Under the pieces are notes generated by a model. The model saw only the letters and a program-made list of their open reading frames with translations. It did not search any database and was not told where the DNA came from. A stretch of 64,000 bases of DNA from Burkholderia ambifaria (GTDB lineage: Bacteria > Pseudomonadota > Gammaproteobacteria > Burkholderiales > Burkholderiaceae): assembly GCF_001443045.1 (NCBI RefSeq), contig NZ_LKPJ01000002.1, forward strand, positions 380,074-444,073, written 5' to 3'. The translations under genes were made by a program, and so were the position numbers. The first letter of the stretch is position 1; each line of letters begins with the position of its first letter. Below are positions 1 to 8,242 of this stretch, piece after piece.

Positions 1-2
1 TG

Positions 3-212
3 CTCGTGCCGGCGAAGGACAGCAATTTCGGTATCGGCATCGAGGACAGCCAGGGCAAGGCCATTCCGTTCAATCAGCAGTTCACGCTGGCTCAGTTTGC
101 GTCCAACGTGATGAATCAAAGCGTGTTGATGGACGCGGTGCTGAAATCGTTCGGCCCGCCGAAGATCGGGCGATTCGATGCGACCGCAACGATCCGGTTG
201 TTCATCTACTGA
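3..212 (+). CDS. Fimbrial-type protein, C-terminal end (5' end outside window)
   Basis: The reading frame is open from the left edge and stops at 210-212, giving about 69 residues. It ends in a pattern (G-x-F-x-A-T-A-T-I-x-L-x-I-Y) like the last beta strand of chaperone-usher fimbrial subunits, where alternating hydrophobic residues near the C terminus bind the chaperone or the next subunit. The preceding part has a GIGI-x-D-x-x-G-x-x-I/L-P-F-N segment also common in these proteins. The gene is followed at 269-290 by a palindromic terminator. The assignment rests on a short C-terminal pattern only; another secreted beta-rich protein is possible. Confidence 0.55.
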   Translation, partial: LVPAKDSNFGIGIEDSQGKAIPFNQQFTLAQFASNVMNQSVLMDAVLKSFGPPKIGRFDATATIRLFIY

Positions 213-268
213 CGTGATGCTCACGGGTGCAGCCGGGCCGCAGCCTGGCGCACCGCACGCCATGAAAA

Positions 269-290
269 AAGCGCCGGCATGCCGGCGCTT
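269..290. terminator. Bidirectional intrinsic terminator between convergent genes
   Basis: A perfect 22-nt palindrome whose core is GCGCCGGC-AT-GCCGGCGC. On the plus strand it is followed by TTCCTTTT. On the minus strand it is followed by TTTTTT (the A6 run at 265-270, partly overlapping the stem). It lies between the plus-strand fimbrial gene and the minus-strand small genes, so it can end transcription from both sides. Confidence 0.75.
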
Positions 291-315
291 CCTTTTCAAA
301 CCCGCTGCGCGATGC

Positions 316-453
316 TCAACGCACCCAGCGGCACATCTTGTGATGGTGATGCTCGAAGTGGCACACGCGGTGCGGATGCGCTTCGGCGATGGCCGGCACG
401 AGCACGGCGGCGGCAACGGCGGCGGCGGTCAGGGTTTTCAGTAGCGTCTTCAT
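316..453 (-). CDS. Small secreted His-rich peptide (45 aa), unknown function
   Basis: A 45-residue frame starting ATG at 453-451. The N terminus is a signal peptide: two Lys within the first six residues, then an Ala/Val-rich hydrophobic stretch ending in A-I-A-E-A. The mature part is only about 20 residues and holds two Cys flanking a HHHH run (CHFEHHHHKMC), which suggests a small periplasmic metal- or heme-binding peptide. It lies 46 bp downstream of the minus-strand lipoprotein gene, so the two may be cotranscribed, and ends just before the bidirectional terminator. It is too short to recognise by family; function is unknown. The signal peptide and stop position make it a credible gene. 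Confidence 0.6.
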   Translation of the reverse strand: MKTLLKTLTAAAVAAAVLVPAIAEAHPHRVCHFEHHHHKMCRWVR

Positions 454-499
454 GTCGAGGTCCTGTCGTTCAGTATTGGGTCACGGGAGGCGGAAGGCT

Positions 500-739
500 T
501 TACCACTGCGGGCGCTGGTCGTCACGGCGATCGTAGCGATGGTCGTCCCGGCGGTCGTCATGACCGCGCGGATGCTGCGCTTCCCAGTCGCGGCGCTCCC
601 AGTAGCGCTGTCCGTCCCAGTAACGATCGCCGTGCCAGCCGATCGTGACCTGAGCCTGGCCAGGGTATGCGACGCAGCCGGTCAGCATCACGCTCGACAG
701 CGCGCCAACCATGACAGCGGATAACACGATGGATTTCAT
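500..739 (-). CDS. Small lipoprotein (79 aa), unknown function
   Basis: Starts at ATG 739-737 with a good ribosome binding site (GGGAGAACA) just upstream. The first 22 residues form a lipoprotein signal ending in the lipobox L-T-G-C (Cys about residue 22). The mature part has a W-H-G-D-R-Y-W-D-G-Q-R-Y-W segment and then a strongly charged tail rich in Arg, Asp and His (repeats of RDD, DDH and DRR). It is probably membrane anchored and faces the periplasm. Trp/Tyr-rich segments followed by charged tails occur in many uncharacterised Burkholderia lipoproteins. The frame extends further upstream, but this start is fixed by the RBS and signal peptide. Confidence 0.7.
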   Translation of the reverse strand: MKSIVLSAVMVGALSSVMLTGCVAYPGQAQVTIGWHGDRYWDGQRYWERRDWEAQHPRGHDDRRDDHRYDRRDDQRPQW

Positions 740-1083
740 GTTGTTCTCCCTTGGAAACAGCAAGCCGATCGTACGAGCCCCCAAAATTTCACGTGGTAAT
801 AAGTTGCTACGGCAAATGACAGCCGTACGCGTTTCGTCAGGGGCGTGAAAGACCGGGCCGACGTCACGCAAGCAGCAGGGGGCGCGCGAATGCGTCGCTC
901 GCCCCGTGCGGCGGCGCGCCTGCCATGAGCGTCGGGCCGTTTCCGGCGCCGGCCACCTTCCTTTCATGCGGAAAGCTTTCCGCACGCCACGGATCCGCTG
1001 TTCCCGTCCCGTTCGTCGAGACATCGGCCCCGCCAATTAATCAGACAAATCCAGGCAACCGGAAGGGGCTTTCGGTAATCGTA
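740..1083. other. Intergenic region without a recognisable gene
   Basis: This stretch between the minus-strand lipoprotein gene and the orbS promoter holds no frame with a credible start, RBS and protein. It should contain the promoter of the minus-strand lipoprotein/His-rich peptide pair in its first 100 bases (an AT-richer patch near 785-815), but I could not fix its elements. Confidence 0.5.
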
Positions 1084-1112
1084 TTGAGAATGATTTGCGT
1101 TTACGTTAGATT
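1084..1112 (+). promoter_or_regulatory. Sigma-70 type orbS promoter with overlapping Fur box
   Basis: TTGAGA at 1084-1089 (5 of 6 to TTGACA) and TAGATT at 1107-1112 (4 of 6 to TATAAT) are 17 nt apart. The 19 bases 1086-1104 match the Fur consensus at about 12 of 19 positions, with 8 of 9 in the left half (GAGAATGAT). A Fur box covering the -35 and spacer would block orbS transcription when iron is plentiful. This is the expected control of a siderophore sigma factor. Confidence 0.65.
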
Positions 1113-1143
1113 GCGCTATCTCAGAATTTGACGGAGCAGATCG

Positions 1144-1812
1144 ATGGCAATGGCGGAAGTGCTTGAACGACCGGCAGCGGCAGCGGCGAACCCGTTCCTC
1201 GGCAGTTATCCGGGCTTGCCGTCGCGCTCCGCGCCGCGTGCGTGCCGTGCCGCGGAGCCGCGTGCGCAGGGCGCGCTGCTCGACGTGCTGATTTCCCATC
1301 GCGCGATGCTCGTCAACGTCGCGCGCGGCTTCGTCGGCTGCGCGAGCCGCGCCGAGGACGTCGTGCACGACGTGTTCGTGAAGCTCGTCGAATTCCCGAA
1401 CCAGGACGCGGTGCGCCAGCCGGTCGCGTACGTGACGCGGATGGTGCGCAACGCGTCGATCGACGCGTGCCGCCGGCAAAGCCTCGAGAACGTCTATCAC
1501 ACGGAAGAGGACGACGGCTTCGACGTGCCGTCGCCGGAACCGACGCCCGAGGCCGCGCTGATGACGCGCGACACGCTGCGCCGCGTGTGGGCCGCGCTCG
1601 ACGACCTGCCGGCGCGCAGCCGCGCGGCGTTCGAGATGGTGCGGCTGCGCGAGGAAACGCTGCAGACCGCGGCGCGCGCGCTGAACGTGTCGCAGACGCT
1701 GGTGCATTTCATGGTGCGCGACGCGGAGCGGCACTGCGTGGAGTGTCTCGACGCATGCCAGCGCGGCGTCGCGTGTCCGGTGTTTCTCGGCGGCCGCGCA
1801 CGGCGGCGGTAA
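1144..1812 (+). CDS. orbS: OrbS, ECF sigma factor for ornibactin genes
   Basis: A 222-residue extracytoplasmic-function sigma factor of the iron-starvation (PvdS-like) type. Sigma region 2 begins near residue 41 ([10 protein letters not shown]) and includes A-E-D-V-V-H-D-V-F; region 4 has a helix-turn-helix around residues 170-195. An N-terminal extension of about 40 residues precedes region 2. There is no membrane anti-sigma gene beside it, so control is likely at transcription through the Fur-boxed promoter upstream. Its targets are probably the three matching promoters before orbH, orbE and orbI. An in-frame ATG two codons downstream (1150) is an alternative start. Its TAA stop is part of the -35 element of the next promoter. 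Confidence 0.92.
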   Translation: MAMAEVLERPAAAAANPFLGSYPGLPSRSAPRACRAAEPRAQGALLDVLISHRAMLVNVARGFVGCASRAEDVVHDVFVKLVEFPNQDAVRQPVAYVTRMVRNASIDACRRQSLENVYHTEEDDGFDVPSPEPTPEAALMTRDTLRRVWAALDDLPARSRAAFEMVRLREETLQTAARALNVSQTLVHFMVRDAERHCVECLDACQRGVACPVFLGGRARRR

Positions 1813-1834
1813 AAAATCGCGCCGGCCAATCGTC
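1810..1834 (+). promoter_or_regulatory. OrbS-type promoter for orbH operon
   Basis: TAAAAAA (1810-1816), a 14-nt spacer and CGTC (1831-1834). The same elements with the same spacer occur before orbI and, with TAAATAT, before orbE. They resemble the TAAAT/CGT promoters used by PvdS-family sigma factors. The -35 element begins with the stop codon of orbS. Confidence 0.75.
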
Positions 1835-1907
1835 TTCAAGACAGGAGCGGCCGAATCGACAGCGCGCCGCTTCGCATCCTTCAACCGTCTCCCGCTTTTT
1901 TCCGATC

Positions 1908-2150
1908 ATGACGCAAGCCACGACGCCTTCCGCGGACACCGACGACCTCGTCTACACGGTCGTCATCAACGACGAAGAACAGTATTCGATCTGGCCGACG
2001 TTCCGGCCCGTGCCGGCCGGCTGGCGCGAGGTCGGCGTGCGCGGCCCGAAAGCCGACTGCCTCGCGCACATCGAGACCGTCTGGACCGACATGCGCCCCG
2101 CGAGCCTGCGCCGCGCGATGGACGGCGAGCGCGCGACGCGCGCGTCTTGA
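1908..2150 (+). CDS. orbH: OrbH, MbtH-like NRPS partner protein
   Basis: An 80-residue MbtH-family protein. The family signature is visible: [13 protein letters not shown] (about residues 18-30), then P-x-G-W-R-E-V-G and the tryptophan of V-W-T-D-M-R-P. MbtH proteins bind NRPS adenylation domains and are often required for their solubility or activity, so OrbH should assist OrbI and/or OrbJ. It is the first gene of the operon driven from the promoter at 1810-1834. No clear Shine-Dalgarno precedes the ATG, yet the upstream in-frame region has no better start and the family normally begins about here. Confidence 0.92.
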   Translation: MTQATTPSADTDDLVYTVVINDEEQYSIWPTFRPVPAGWREVGVRGPKADCLAHIETVWTDMRPASLRRAMDGERATRAS

Positions 2151-2195
2151 CCCGCTGCGCCGCGCTTGCGGCGCGCCACCTGAAGAGGACGTTGC

Positions 2196-3212
2196 ATGAC
2201 CCTGCTTTCGTTGCCGACGCTCGACGACCTGCGTATCGAGCCGGGGCTGCCCACCGTCGTGTCGCCGCGCGGCGCCGACGGCATGTCGATCGACGAAGTC
2301 GCGCCGCTCGCGCATGCCATCGCGGCCGACACGCTCGAACGGTCGGGCGGCGTGCTGTTCACGGGCTTTAACGTGCCGTCGATCGATGCGTTCCAGCAGT
2401 TCGCGGCGTCGTTCGGCGATCCGCTGATCGGCTATGAATACGCATCGACGCCGCGCAGCCAGGTCGCAGGCGCCGTCTACACGTCGACCGAATACCCGCC
2501 GCATCGCGCGATTCCGCTGCACAACGAGCAGTCGTACACGCGCGAGTGGCCGCTGCGGATCTGGTTTCATTGCGCGCTCGCGGCGCCGAAGGGCGGTGCG
2601 ACGCCGATCGCGGACAGCCGCGCCGTCTATCGCGCGCTCGATCCGGCGCTCGTCGCGCGCTTCGAACAGCGCGAGCTGCTGTACGTGCGCAACTTCGGCC
2701 AGGGGCTCGACCTGCCGTGGCAGCAATCGTTCGGCACTGACGATCCCGCCGAGGTCGAGCGAATGTGCGCGGCGCGCGGGATCGAATGCGCGTGGCGCAC
2801 CGACGACGGCGAGCTGCTGCTGCGCACGCGCGAACGCTGCCAGGCCGTCGCGCGCCATCCGCGCACGGGCGAGCGCGTGTGGTTCAACCAGGCGAACCTG
2901 TTTCACTTGTCGGCGCTCGACGACGACATGCAGGAAGCGCTCGTCGACGCGGTCGGGCTCGAGAACGTGCCGCGCAACGTGTACTACGGCGACGGCGAGC
3001 CGCTCGAGGCCGACGCGCTGGCGGAAATCCGCGGCGTGCTCGACCGCCAGCGCATCGTGTTCCCGTGGCAGACGGGCGACGTGCTGATGCTCGACAACAT
3101 GCTGACCGCGCATGCGCGCGACCCGTTCGAGGGGCCGCGCAAGGTGGTCGTCGCGATGGCGCAGAGCTACACGGTCCCGCGCGCGACCGAACGGAGGACC
3201 GATGACGCGTAG
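2196..3212 (+). CDS. orbG: OrbG, TauD/SyrP-type dioxygenase (aspartate beta-hydroxylase candidate)
   Basis: A 338-residue Fe(II)/2-oxoglutarate dioxygenase of the TauD/TfdA family. The iron-binding H-x-D/E motif appears as L-H-N-E-Q-S-Y-T (about residues 108-115). The distal His lies in L-M-L-D-N-M-L-T-A-H-A-R, followed by F-E-G-P-R-K-V, whose Arg should bind 2-oxoglutarate. In ornibactin the second residue is beta-hydroxyaspartate, and this is the only hydroxylase of this class in the locus, so it probably hydroxylates Asp on the OrbI carrier domain or free Asp. RBS GAGGAC precedes the ATG. Its 3' end overlaps orbC by 11 nt, showing translational coupling. Confidence 0.88.
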   Translation: MTLLSLPTLDDLRIEPGLPTVVSPRGADGMSIDEVAPLAHAIAADTLERSGGVLFTGFNVPSIDAFQQFAASFGDPLIGYEYASTPRSQVAGAVYTSTEYPPHRAIPLHNEQSYTREWPLRIWFHCALAAPKGGATPIADSRAVYRALDPALVARFEQRELLYVRNFGQGLDLPWQQSFGTDDPAEVERMCAARGIECAWRTDDGELLLRTRERCQAVARHPRTGERVWFNQANLFHLSALDDDMQEALVDAVGLENVPRNVYYGDGEPLEADALAEIRGVLDRQRIVFPWQTGDVLMLDNMLTAHARDPFEGPRKVVVAMAQSYTVPRATERRTDDA

Positions 3213-4053
3213 TCCCGCCGCGCTTGCCGCGCGCGGACTGACGGTGGGTTATCGCGACCATGTCGTGATCGACGGGCTGGACCTGTCGATCGCGGCCGGC
3301 CGCGTAACGGCGCTGTGCGGCCCGAACGGCTGCGGCAAGAGCACGCTGCTGCGCACGCTCGCGGGGCTGCAGCCCGCGCGTGCGGGCCACATCGACGTGA
3401 ACGGCATGCCGCTCGCGTCGTTTCGCCGTCGCGCGCTCGCGCGCGAGCTCACGATGCTCGCGCAGTTCAACCAGATTCCGTCGGGGCTGACCGTGCGCGA
3501 GCTCGTCGCGTACGGGCGCTACGCGTATGGCGGCTTCCTGCGCGGGCTATCGCGCGCCGACCAGGCGGCGATCGACGCGGCGCTGGACACGAGCGGCCTG
3601 GCCGGCGACGCCGAGCGTGACGTCGGCGCGCTGTCGGGCGGCGAGCGCCAGCGTGCGTGGATCGCGATGGCGCTCGCGCAGCAGGCGCCGATCGTGCTGC
3701 TCGACGAGCCGACGACCTATCTCGACATCCATCACCAGCTCGACATCCTCGACGCGCTGCGCGCGCTGAACCGCGCACGCGGGCTGACGATCGTGTGGGT
3801 GCTGCACGACCTGAACCAGGCCGCCGCGTACAGCGACGAGATCGTGCTGATGCGTGCCGGCCGCCTCGTCGCGCAGGGTTCGCCCGACGCGATGCTGGAA
3901 CCGGCGCAGCTGCGCGCGGCGTTCGGCGTCGACATGCTGAAGCTCGCGCATCCGCAGACGGGTGCGCCGATGTGCGTGCCGGCCCACGGGCCGCCGGCAT
4001 CGGGCACGCAGCACGCGTTCGATCGCGCGGTCGATCGGGATATCGCCGTATGA
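3202..4053 (+). CDS. orbC: OrbC, ABC transporter ATPase for ferric-ornibactin uptake
   Basis: A 283-residue FecE/FhuC-type ATPase. Walker A C-G-P-N-G-C-G-K-S-T (about residues 37-47), signature L-S-G-G-E-R-Q-R (about 144), Walker B I-V-L-L-D-E-P (about 163) and the switch His in V-L-H-D-L-N-Q (about 202) are all intact. It energises import of the ferric siderophore through the OrbD permease. The chosen ATG lies behind a strong GGAGG at 3193-3197 and overlaps orbG by 11 nt; the longer frame upstream is only an extension inside orbG. Its stop overlaps the orbD start as ATGA. Confidence 0.92.
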   Translation: MTRSPAALAARGLTVGYRDHVVIDGLDLSIAAGRVTALCGPNGCGKSTLLRTLAGLQPARAGHIDVNGMPLASFRRRALARELTMLAQFNQIPSGLTVRELVAYGRYAYGGFLRGLSRADQAAIDAALDTSGLAGDAERDVGALSGGERQRAWIAMALAQQAPIVLLDEPTTYLDIHHQLDILDALRALNRARGLTIVWVLHDLNQAAAYSDEIVLMRAGRLVAQGSPDAMLEPAQLRAAFGVDMLKLAHPQTGAPMCVPAHGPPASGTQHAFDRAVDRDIAV

Positions 4054-6143
4054 CGACGTTCGCGATGCGCAAGCGGCTCGCGGCGAGCGGGCAGGGCGCG
4101 GCATCCGGCCGCCGTGCCGGTGCGATCGCGCTCGGCCTTGTCGTGCTGATCGCCGTGCTGGCGGTGCTGCGCGTCGCGCCGGACCTGCACGGATGGTGGA
4201 ACGCGGTGCCGGGCAGCGACGCTGCCGCGCTCGCGGGCGTGTTCCTGTTCGACCTCAACCTGCCGCGCGTCGCGGCCGCGCTCGTCGCGGGCGGCTGTCT
4301 CGGCATCGCGGGCGCGCTGTTCCAGTCGCTCACGCGCAACCCGCTCGCGTCGCCCGACCTGCTCGGCGTGACGGGCGGTGCCCAGCTCGGCCTGCTTGCG
4401 GCGATGCTGGTGCCGGCGCTCGCCGGCGTCGCGTCGGTGCCGCTGCTGTTCGTCTGCGGGCTGATCGCCGCCGCGTGCGCGATCGTCGCGGCCGGCGGCT
4501 GGCGCGCGACGCCGCTGCGGCTCGTGCTCGCGGGCAGCGTGTGCATGCTGCTGTTCGCGGCGCTGTCGACGCTGGTACTCGCGTTCTTCGAGCAGAACAT
4601 TGCAGGCGCCGCGCTGTGGACCAACGGCAGTCTCTATCAACCGGGCGCGACCGGGCTCGCGCTCGCCGCGCGCTGGCTGGTCCTGCCGCTGCTGGCATTG
4701 CCGTTCGTGATCCGGCCGCTGAATCCGCTCGCGCTCGGCGACGAGGCGGCGGCCGCGGCCGGCGTGCGCGTCGATGCGACGCGGCTCGCCGCGACGATCG
4801 TCGCGGTCGCGTTCACGAGCGTGGCGGTCAGCATCGCGGGCCCGCTGTCGTATGTCGGGCTCGTCGCGCCGAACCTGCTGCGCCAGGTGCGCGGTGCGCG
4901 CGCGGCGCGGCTCGGCGTGCTGGTGCCGCTGTCGGCGCTCGCGGGCGGTGCGCTCGTACTCGTCACCGACAGCGCGGTGCTCGCGTCGGGCCTCGACGCG
5001 ACGTTGTCGACCGGCGTCGCGATCGCGCTCGTCGGCACGCCGCTGATGCTCGCGATGATCCGGCACGGCGCCGCGTGGTCGGGTGTGCTGCACGCGCAAG
5101 CCGAACGCGCGGCCGGCAGCGGCTCGACGCGCGTGGTCGGCTGGCTCGAACGGCTCGGCTGGCCGCTGCGCACCGCGCTGTTCGTCGCGGCCGGCTTGCT
5201 CGTGGTGTTCGTCGGCGTGTCGACCGGCCCCGAATGGCTGTCGCTCGCGCGCTGGTCCGCCGCGCTGTCGGGCCACGATGCGCTCGCGCGCATGCTGATC
5301 GACCTGCGCATGCCGCGGCTGCTGTGCGCGCTCCTCGCGGGTGCGCTGCTGGCCGCGAGCGGCGTCGCGATGCAAAGCGTCGTGCGCAATCCGCTCGCCG
5401 GGCCCGAAGTGCTCGGCGTCACGCAGGGCGCGGGGCTCGTCACGCTGTTCGCGTTGTCGACGTGGCCGCTGATGGGCCATGTGACGCTTGCCGTAGCCGC
5501 CTTGACCGGCGGCGCGCTGTCGCTCGCGATCACGCTCGCGCTGAATCACCGGCATCGTTACGCACCGCTCGCGGTCGCGTTGACCGGCATCGTGATCGGC
5601 GCGCTGTGGACCACGCTCGCGCAATGGCTGATCACGCAGCAAAGCGTGCAGCCCGCGCGCTTCGTCGTCTGGCTCGTCGGCGGCACCTACGGCCGCAGTT
5701 GGGGCGAGGTGTCGATGCTGCTGCCGTGGTGCGTGCTCGCGATACCCGTATTCGCATGGCTCGCGCGGCCGCTCGATATGCTGGCGCTCGGCGACGACCA
5801 GGCGGCCGCGCTCGGCCTGCCGGTCGCCGCGCTGCGGCCGCTCGCGCTGACGATCGCGACGCTCGCCGCCTGCGCGGCCGTCGCGGCGGTCGGGCCGGTC
5901 GGCTTCATCGGACTGATGGCGCCGCACGTCGCGACGATGCTCGGCGCGCGCCGGCATCGCACGCGTCTGTGGCTGGCGGCCGCATGCGGCGCGCTGATTC
6001 TCGGATGTGCCGATCTGGCGGCCCGCACGGTCGTCGCGCCGCGCGAAGTGCCGGCCGGCGTGCTGACCGCGCTGATCGGCGCGCCGTACCTGCTCGGGCT
6101 GCTGATCCTCGAGGGGCGCCGCGCCCGGCGCGCGGGGCGATGA
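4050..6143 (+). CDS. orbD: OrbD, fused FecCD-type permease (two permease halves)
   Basis: A 697-residue inner-membrane permease made of two FecCD domains in one chain, like FhuB of E. coli. Each half carries the family hallmark: R-N-P-L-A-S-P-D-L-L-G-V-T-G-G-A in the N-terminal half and R-N-P-L-A-G-P-E-V-L-G-V-T-Q-G-A in the C-terminal half. The remaining sequence is almost entirely hydrophobic helices, about ten per half. It moves ferric ornibactin from the periplasm to the cytosol with OrbC and OrbB. Start and stop overlap the neighbours as ATGA (orbC/orbD and orbD/orbF). Confidence 0.92.
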   Translation: MTTFAMRKRLAASGQGAASGRRAGAIALGLVVLIAVLAVLRVAPDLHGWWNAVPGSDAAALAGVFLFDLNLPRVAAALVAGGCLGIAGALFQSLTRNPLASPDLLGVTGGAQLGLLAAMLVPALAGVASVPLLFVCGLIAAACAIVAAGGWRATPLRLVLAGSVCMLLFAALSTLVLAFFEQNIAGAALWTNGSLYQPGATGLALAARWLVLPLLALPFVIRPLNPLALGDEAAAAAGVRVDATRLAATIVAVAFTSVAVSIAGPLSYVGLVAPNLLRQVRGARAARLGVLVPLSALAGGALVLVTDSAVLASGLDATLSTGVAIALVGTPLMLAMIRHGAAWSGVLHAQAERAAGSGSTRVVGWLERLGWPLRTALFVAAGLLVVFVGVSTGPEWLSLARWSAALSGHDALARMLIDLRMPRLLCALLAGALLAASGVAMQSVVRNPLAGPEVLGVTQGAGLVTLFALSTWPLMGHVTLAVAALTGGALSLAITLALNHRHRYAPLAVALTGIVIGALWTTLAQWLITQQSVQPARFVVWLVGGTYGRSWGEVSMLLPWCVLAIPVFAWLARPLDMLALGDDQAAALGLPVAALRPLALTIATLAACAAVAAVGPVGFIGLMAPHVATMLGARRHRTRLWLAAACGALILGCADLAARTVVAPREVPAGVLTALIGAPYLLGLLILEGRRARRAGR

Positions 6144-6940
6144 CGCCGGCGCTCGACGGCGCGCGCGTCACGTGCTTCTCCGCGTTCTCGCCCGAACCGT
6201 TCGCCGCGCATCTAGACGACGTGTGGCTCGGGGTGCCCGACGACACGCACGCGCCGTGCCGGATCGTCGTGCCGGTGAGCGCGCTGCCCGATCATCGCGA
6301 CGCGGTGCTCGACGCGATGGTGCGGCACTACGGCGGCGATCCGGCGCAGCATGCGCGCGCGCTGATGTCGCAATGGAGCAAGTACTACTTCGGCCGCGCG
6401 GCGCCCGCCGGCGTGGTCGCCGCGCTGACGCTCGGCCGCCCGCTCGACATGGCGCCGGAACGCACGTTCGTCGCGCTCGACGACGGGATGCCGGCCGCAC
6501 TGTATTTCGCGCCGGACGCGCTCGGCGCGTCGTGCGCCGATCCCGCGCCGCGCTATGCGGGGCTCGTCGCGCATCTCGGCGCGGTGATCGACCTGCTCGC
6601 GGCGATGGGCCGTGTCACGCCGCGCGTGCTGTGGAGCAACGCGGGCAACCTGCTCGACTATCTGCTCGATACGTACCGGTCGCTGCCGTGTGCGGCCGAT
6701 CCCGTTCGCGATGCCGACTGGCTGTTCGGCGCGTCCTGCGTTCAGGGCGCGCCGAATCCGCTGCGCCTGCCGGTGCGCGACGCCGTGCCGCGCTCGCCGT
6801 TGCTGCCGACGCCGTTTCGCGCGCGCCGCGTGTGCTGCCTGCGCTATGAAATTCCTGGAGAAACGCAACTGTGTGGAAGCTGCCCCCTGCTATTGACGAT
6901 GGACGACGCGGCGCTGGCCGAGCAGGACGCGTGCCGGTGA
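6140..6940 (+). CDS. orbF: OrbF, FhuF-like siderophore-iron reductase
   Basis: A 266-residue cytosolic protein of the FhuF family. The C terminus holds the unusual iron-sulfur motif as C-C-x11-C-x2-C (V-C-C-L-R-Y ... Q-L-C-G-S-C-P), which in this family binds a 2Fe-2S cluster. The likely role is reduction of Fe(III) from imported ornibactin so the iron is released. It is translationally coupled to orbD by ATGA overlap and its last codons overlap the orbB start, so the uptake genes form one transcript. Confidence 0.85.
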   Translation: MTPALDGARVTCFSAFSPEPFAAHLDDVWLGVPDDTHAPCRIVVPVSALPDHRDAVLDAMVRHYGGDPAQHARALMSQWSKYYFGRAAPAGVVAALTLGRPLDMAPERTFVALDDGMPAALYFAPDALGASCADPAPRYAGLVAHLGAVIDLLAAMGRVTPRVLWSNAGNLLDYLLDTYRSLPCAADPVRDADWLFGASCVQGAPNPLRLPVRDAVPRSPLLPTPFRARRVCCLRYEIPGETQLCGSCPLLLTMDDAALAEQDACR

Positions 6941-7971
6941 CGCATGCCGGCCGCCGTCATGCGCTCGGCGCACTGGCCGCGCTCGGCGCCGCGTGCTGCG
7001 GCGCGCTGGTTACACCGGCCGTCGCGGTCGCCGGCGACGCGCGCGGCGGAGCGGGCAGCACGGCCTCGCCATCGAGCCGCTTGCTCGCCGGCAACCCCGT
7101 CGTATCGCAGGCGAGTGCAACGATGCCCGTGCGGCCGCAGCGCGTGGTCGCGCTCGACTTCATGTTCGCGGAAAGCGTGATTGCGCTCGACATCGTGCCG
7201 GTCGGCATGGCGGATACGGCGTTCTATCCGGGCTGGCTCGGCTACCGGAGCGACCGGCTCGCGCACGTGACCGACATCGGCTCGCGGCAGGAGCCGGGGC
7301 TCGAGGCGATCGCCGCGGTGAAGCCCGATCTGATCATCGGCGTCGGCTTTCGGCATGCGCCGATCTTCGCCGCGCTCGACCGCATCGCGCCGACGATCCT
7401 GTTCCAGTTCAGCCCGAACGTGTCCGAAGACGGCGTGCCCGTCACGCAGCTCGACTGGATGCGGCAGATCTTCCGGACGATCGGCGCCGTGACCGGACGC
7501 GACGCGCGTGCGAAAGCGGTCGAAGCGCAACTCGACGCGGGCATCGCGCGCAATGCGTCGCGGCTCGAGGCGGCCGGGCGCAGCGGCGAACGCATCGCAC
7601 TGCTGCAGGATCTCGGGCTGCCCGACCGTTATTGGGCCTATACGGGCAACAGCACGTCGGCGGGCCTTGCGCGCGCGCTCGGTCTCGAGCCGTGGCCGAA
7701 GAAGCCGACACGGGAAGGCACGCTCTACGTGACCTCCGCCGACCTGCTCCGGCAACGCGATCTCGCCGTGCTGTTCGTCACCGCGACCGGGATGGACGTG
7801 CCGCTGTCGTCGAAGCTCGATTCGCCGGTGTGGCGTTTCGTGCCCGCGCGGCGAGAACACCGGATCGCGCTCGTCGAGCGGAATATCTGGGGGTTCGGCG
7901 GTCCGATGTCGGCGCTGAAACTGGCCGACGTGATGACCGATACGATGCTGAAGCTGCCGATCGTGCGCTGA
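6937..7971 (+). CDS. orbB: OrbB, periplasmic ferric-ornibactin binding protein
   Basis: A FecB/FhuD-like periplasmic binding protein of about 344 residues. After the N-terminal signal there is [15 protein letters not shown] and later [14 protein letters not shown], both typical of class III binding proteins that hand siderophores to FecCD permeases. I chose the GTG at 6937, which overlaps the orbF stop as GTGA; another GTG at 6931 is possible. With this start the N terminus is short and has G-R-R-H-A-L-G-A-L before an Ala-rich hydrophobic run, so export by the Tat route should be considered. It is the last gene of the orbH operon; 271 bp of non-coding DNA separate it from convergent orbE. Confidence 0.88.
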   Translation: MTHAGRRHALGALAALGAACCGALVTPAVAVAGDARGGAGSTASPSSRLLAGNPVVSQASATMPVRPQRVVALDFMFAESVIALDIVPVGMADTAFYPGWLGYRSDRLAHVTDIGSRQEPGLEAIAAVKPDLIIGVGFRHAPIFAALDRIAPTILFQFSPNVSEDGVPVTQLDWMRQIFRTIGAVTGRDARAKAVEAQLDAGIARNASRLEAAGRSGERIALLQDLGLPDRYWAYTGNSTSAGLARALGLEPWPKKPTREGTLYVTSADLLRQRDLAVLFVTATGMDVPLSSKLDSPVWRFVPARREHRIALVERNIWGFGGPMSALKLADVMTDTMLKLPIVR

Positions 7972-8121
7972 ACGGGGAGATCGTCGTGAGCGGGCGGGGC
8001 AGCGCGTGGCCGGGAATTGGGTTGTCATTCGCGTACCGCCCGAACGGGCCGCGGCATTGCGGTGGCGTTACGCCGTATGCAAGTACGCCGAACAATATCT
8101 CCTTCCGATTCATCCGAATCC

Positions 8122-8185
8122 TTCCGATCTTCCGATCTTCCGATCTTCCGATCTTCCGAACCTCCGAACCTCCGAACCTCCGAAC
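8122..8185. repeat. Eight tandem 8-bp repeats between orbB and orbE
   Basis: Eight consecutive 8-bp units: TTCCGATC four times (8122-8153), TTCCGAAC once (8154-8161) and CTCCGAAC three times (8162-8185). A decayed copy-like stretch precedes them (8102-8121). The array lies between the convergent 3' ends of orbB and orbE. The stepwise unit change suggests growth by slippage. Copy number is likely to vary between strains. Confidence 0.9.
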
Positions 8186-8242
8186 CGAACAACGCCTGCG
8201 CGCCGCAATCGCTGCACGCAGGCCGCCGGTGTTGACGCATGC

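Noticed and set aside
8122..8185. CRISPR array
   Set aside because: The units are 8 bp and directly joined with no spacers; no cas genes are near.
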